64,000 bases of DNA from Neopusillimonas maritima (GTDB taxonomy: Bacteria > Pseudomonadota > Gammaproteobacteria > Burkholderiales > Burkholderiaceae_B): assembly GCF_040930455.2 (NCBI RefSeq), contig NZ_CP170494.1. One strand, 5' to 3'. Under the pieces are notes generated by a model that worked only from the letters and a program-made list of their open reading frames with translations, was not told the DNA's origin and made no database searches. The position numbers and the translations under genes were made by a program. Shown here one piece after another: positions 62,230-64,000 of the stretch; the first letter of the stretch is position 1; each line of letters opens with the position of its first letter.

Positions 62230-64000
62230 CTAAATCCTCCCGCCCACACCCTTAAATTTCTCTACAAAAGCCGCAATTTTCTGGAAAACAGTTTGTTTCT
62301 TGGTCAGGTATTGCGGGTTTAACGGGCTCATCTTGGGCAATATGGTGTTCAGCTCGGTACCATTTTCGCTGGCGTACTCGCGCTTCAGCGAGCTTGTGAT
62401 GTAGCGCCGGGCTTCTTCCGTATTCAGGTTTTCTGCGCTGATCAGCTCCTCGGCTTCTCGTTGCTGTTCGGCTTGGGCAAAGGTGAAGAAGGCTTCAATC
62501 ACGCTGGCTTTATCGCCCATCTGGTCCAGGTCGGTTTGGTTGATAAAGTCCACCACCAGGCTTTCTTTGGCGCGGTTGCCCAGGCTGGCGCGAATCACAC
62601 GACGTACCTCTTCTACCAGGTCGGCTTTGCTTTTGGTTTTCTTGTTGTGCTGGAAGATCAACTCCAGAATGTAGTCCAGGTTGATTTCCTGGGATTTCAG
62701 CAGGTCCACCTCAAATACTACGTCGTCCCAGTCGATGGTAGAAGCGTCTTTTTCGTTGGCTGTTTTTTCTCGGCGCAACCAATCGCGAATATCGTTGTAG
62801 GTGGAGCGGTAATCCTGAATTTTGCGCTCGGCCGGAATTTTTATGGCTTGCAGTGCCGCCAGGCTTTCATCGGTCAAATAGTGCGCGGCCTTAAACGCTT
62901 CAACCGCTTCTTGGTCGCTAACGTCAATGTCTTGCAAGGCTTTCAGGCTGGCAAATTCATCGTAGTTTTGCAGTACATTTTCTACGCGCAGGTATTCACC
63001 AAAAAGCTTGGCAAAGGCCTTCTTGTCGGCTTCTTTTTCAATGGCCGCTGGGTCTGGAAAACGCTGTTCAAGCTCGTTTACGACATCCATATAGCCGCGT
63101 CTTGCTTCACCGGTGACCACATCGGTAAAGCCTTCCATGTACTCCTTGTAGCTCTTTTCCAGCACCACGTTTTTGGTGTTTTTATCCCCAAACAGGGTAA
63201 TGGCGTCGACCGTTGCCTTTTCCAGGTCGCGGAAGGTGACAATATTGCCGAAGGTTTTGGTGGCGTCGTAAATGCGATTGGTACGCGAGTATGCCTGCAT
63301 CAAGCCGTGGTAACGCAGGTTCTTATCTACGAACAAGGTGTTCAAGGTGGGTGCATCAAAGCCAGTAAGGAACATGCCCACCACAATCAGCAGGTCTATT
63401 TCTTTAGACTTCACCCGCTTGGCCAAATCGCGGTAGTAATTCTGAAAGCCGTTACTGTCTACACCGAAATTGGTTTTGAAGTAGGCGTTGTAGTCAGCAA
63501 TGGCCGCCGTTAAAAACTCTTTGGCGCTGCTGTTCATGGCCGTAACATCGAAGCTTTCGTCCGGAATATCGCCCACGGCATCCTGCTCTTCGTTGGCCGC
63601 AAAAGAAAAAATAGTGGCGATTTTTAGTGGCTTGTCGCTGTCTGTTTGCAGCTTGCTGAGCGATTCGTAATACAGCTTGGCCGCATCCACGCTGCTTACA
63701 GCAAACATGGCGTTAAAGCCTTTGGCACCGGCGTGCAAACGATGGGTTTTCTGGCGGTAGCTCTTCAGAATGTACTGCGATATTTCCTGAATACGGTCTG
63801 GGTGCAACAAAGCTTGCTTGTTTTCTGCTGCACTGAGCTTTTTCTCATCCTGTTCGGTTTCGATGGCTTTGAACCGTGGGCGCACATCGTTGTAGTCCAC
63901 CTTGAACTTCAGTACTTTTTCATCGCGAATGGCATCGGTAATCACATAAGAATGCAGCTCACGGCCAAAGATGCTGGCCGTGGTTTCAGCGCCCAGGGCA
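62230..64000 (-). CDS. hsdR: Type I restriction enzyme R subunit, 3' part
   Basis: The frame stays open to the window edge (reading ALGAETTASIFGRELHSYVI into MITDAIRDEKVLKFK...), so at least 589 residues of the C-terminal part are present and the nuclease and first helicase lobe lie beyond. Second RecA-like lobe features are LLIVVGMFLTGFDAPTLNTLFVDK and the motif VI RYHGLMQAYSRTNRIYD. After that comes the helical C-terminal region that docks onto HsdM. HsdR supplies ATP-driven translocation and cleavage. hsdM and hsdS are expected upstream, outside the window. Codon choice looks different from the core genes. Confidence 0.93.
   Translation of the reverse strand, partial: ALGAETTASIFGRELHSYVITDAIRDEKVLKFKVDYNDVRPRFKAIETEQDEKKLSAAENKQALLHPDRIQEISQYILKSYRQKTHRLHAGAKGFNAMFAVSSVDAAKLYYESLSKLQTDSDKPLKIATIFSFAANEEQDAVGDIPDESFDVTAMNSSAKEFLTAAIADYNAYFKTNFGVDSNGFQNYYRDLAKRVKSKEIDLLIVVGMFLTGFDAPTLNTLFVDKNLRYHGLMQAYSRTNRIYDATKTFGNIVTFRDLEKATVDAITLFGDKNTKNVVLEKSYKEYMEGFTDVVTGEARRGYMDVVNELEQRFPDPAAIEKEADKKAFAKLFGEYLRVENVLQNYDEFASLKALQDIDVSDQEAVEAFKAAHYLTDESLAALQAIKIPAERKIQDYRSTYNDIRDWLRREKTANEKDASTIDWDDVVFEVDLLKSQEINLDYILELIFQHNKKTKSKADLVEEVRRVIRASLGNRAKESLVVDFINQTDLDQMGDKASVIEAFFTFAQAEQQREAEELISAENLNTEEARRYITSSLKREYASENGTELNTILPKMSPLNPQYLTKKQTVFQKIAAFVEKFKGVGGRI

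Noticed and set aside
62461..63513. A 350-residue open frame on the plus strand opposite hsdR
   Set aside because: It is wholly antisense to a well-recognised HsdR sequence; its composition is rich in Val/Phe/Gln as expected from the reverse of HsdR codons, and it has no family likeness.
1..64000. CRISPR arrays, tRNA and rRNA genes
   Set aside because: No regularly spaced repeats, no tRNA cloverleaf pattern and no rRNA segments were recognised by reading; a tRNAscan or Infernal run would settle it.

Overview
The window reads as a contiguous piece of a betaproteobacterial chromosome, most likely Burkholderiales and close to Alcaligenaceae. This is inferred from gene order and protein character: lepB-rnc-era-recO, leuS-lptE-holA-proA, a CysB-like regulator beside lptF/pepA, phaB-pta-ackA, and type B L31. 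No rRNA, tRNA or CRISPR array was found. Genes are tightly packed, and many neighbours overlap by 1-8 bases (ATGA, TGATG), which suggests translational coupling. The two edges cut genes: lepB at the left and hsdR at the right.

Layout. 1-3.5 kb: lepB, rnc, era, recO and a PIN-domain protein form one operon, facing a Bax-inhibitor-like membrane protein whose terminator lies inside the PIN gene. 4.3-8.5 kb: holC-pepA, divergent lptF, then a cysB-type regulator. 8.5-13.5 kb: a small DUF2325 gene under a likely Fur-controlled promoter, an NlpC/P60 lipoprotein, a GlcG/HbpS-like protein, and a UMF1-type transporter coupled to acs. 13.6-22.8 kb: ETF-QO, aminopeptidase P, pyrG-kdsA-MBL nuclease, eno-ftsB. 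22.7-27.6 kb: an orphan TadE-like gene, hslO, a gamma-carbonic anhydrase, a damaged AMP-ligase, an RDD protein and a 64-residue protein behind a palindrome-rich promoter. 27.7-35.8 kb: THUMP methyltransferase, HemJ-like protein, proA, holA, lptE, leuS, rpmG, rpmB. 36-42.3 kb: Bcr-type exporter, cyclopropane synthase, MATE exporter, ArnT-like membrane protein, rpmE2. 42.4-49.6 kb: radC, fkpB-ispH-DUF945, a small membrane protein, phaB-pta-ackA and the C-terminal stump of a P-type ATPase.

49.6-60 kb is a sensory and c-di-GMP block: a large hybrid PAS histidine kinase, a REC-EAL phosphodiesterase, a BetT-like BCCT transporter, a GAF/PAS/GGDEF cyclase, a secreted trypsin-like protease and an alpha/beta hydrolase. 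With both a GGDEF enzyme carrying an I-site and an EAL enzyme, it could make and destroy c-di-GMP, perhaps in response to osmotic or envelope signals (inference).

From about 60.0 kb the character changes. A two-ended DUF1275 fragment abuts a fragment of an unrelated gene at about 60.38 kb. Beyond this lie a HigBA-like toxin-antitoxin pair, an unrecognised two-helix membrane protein and the 3' part of a type I restriction gene (hsdR). This looks like the edge of a defence island inserted into the core chromosome. The hsdR-linked membrane protein is the best candidate here for something not yet described.
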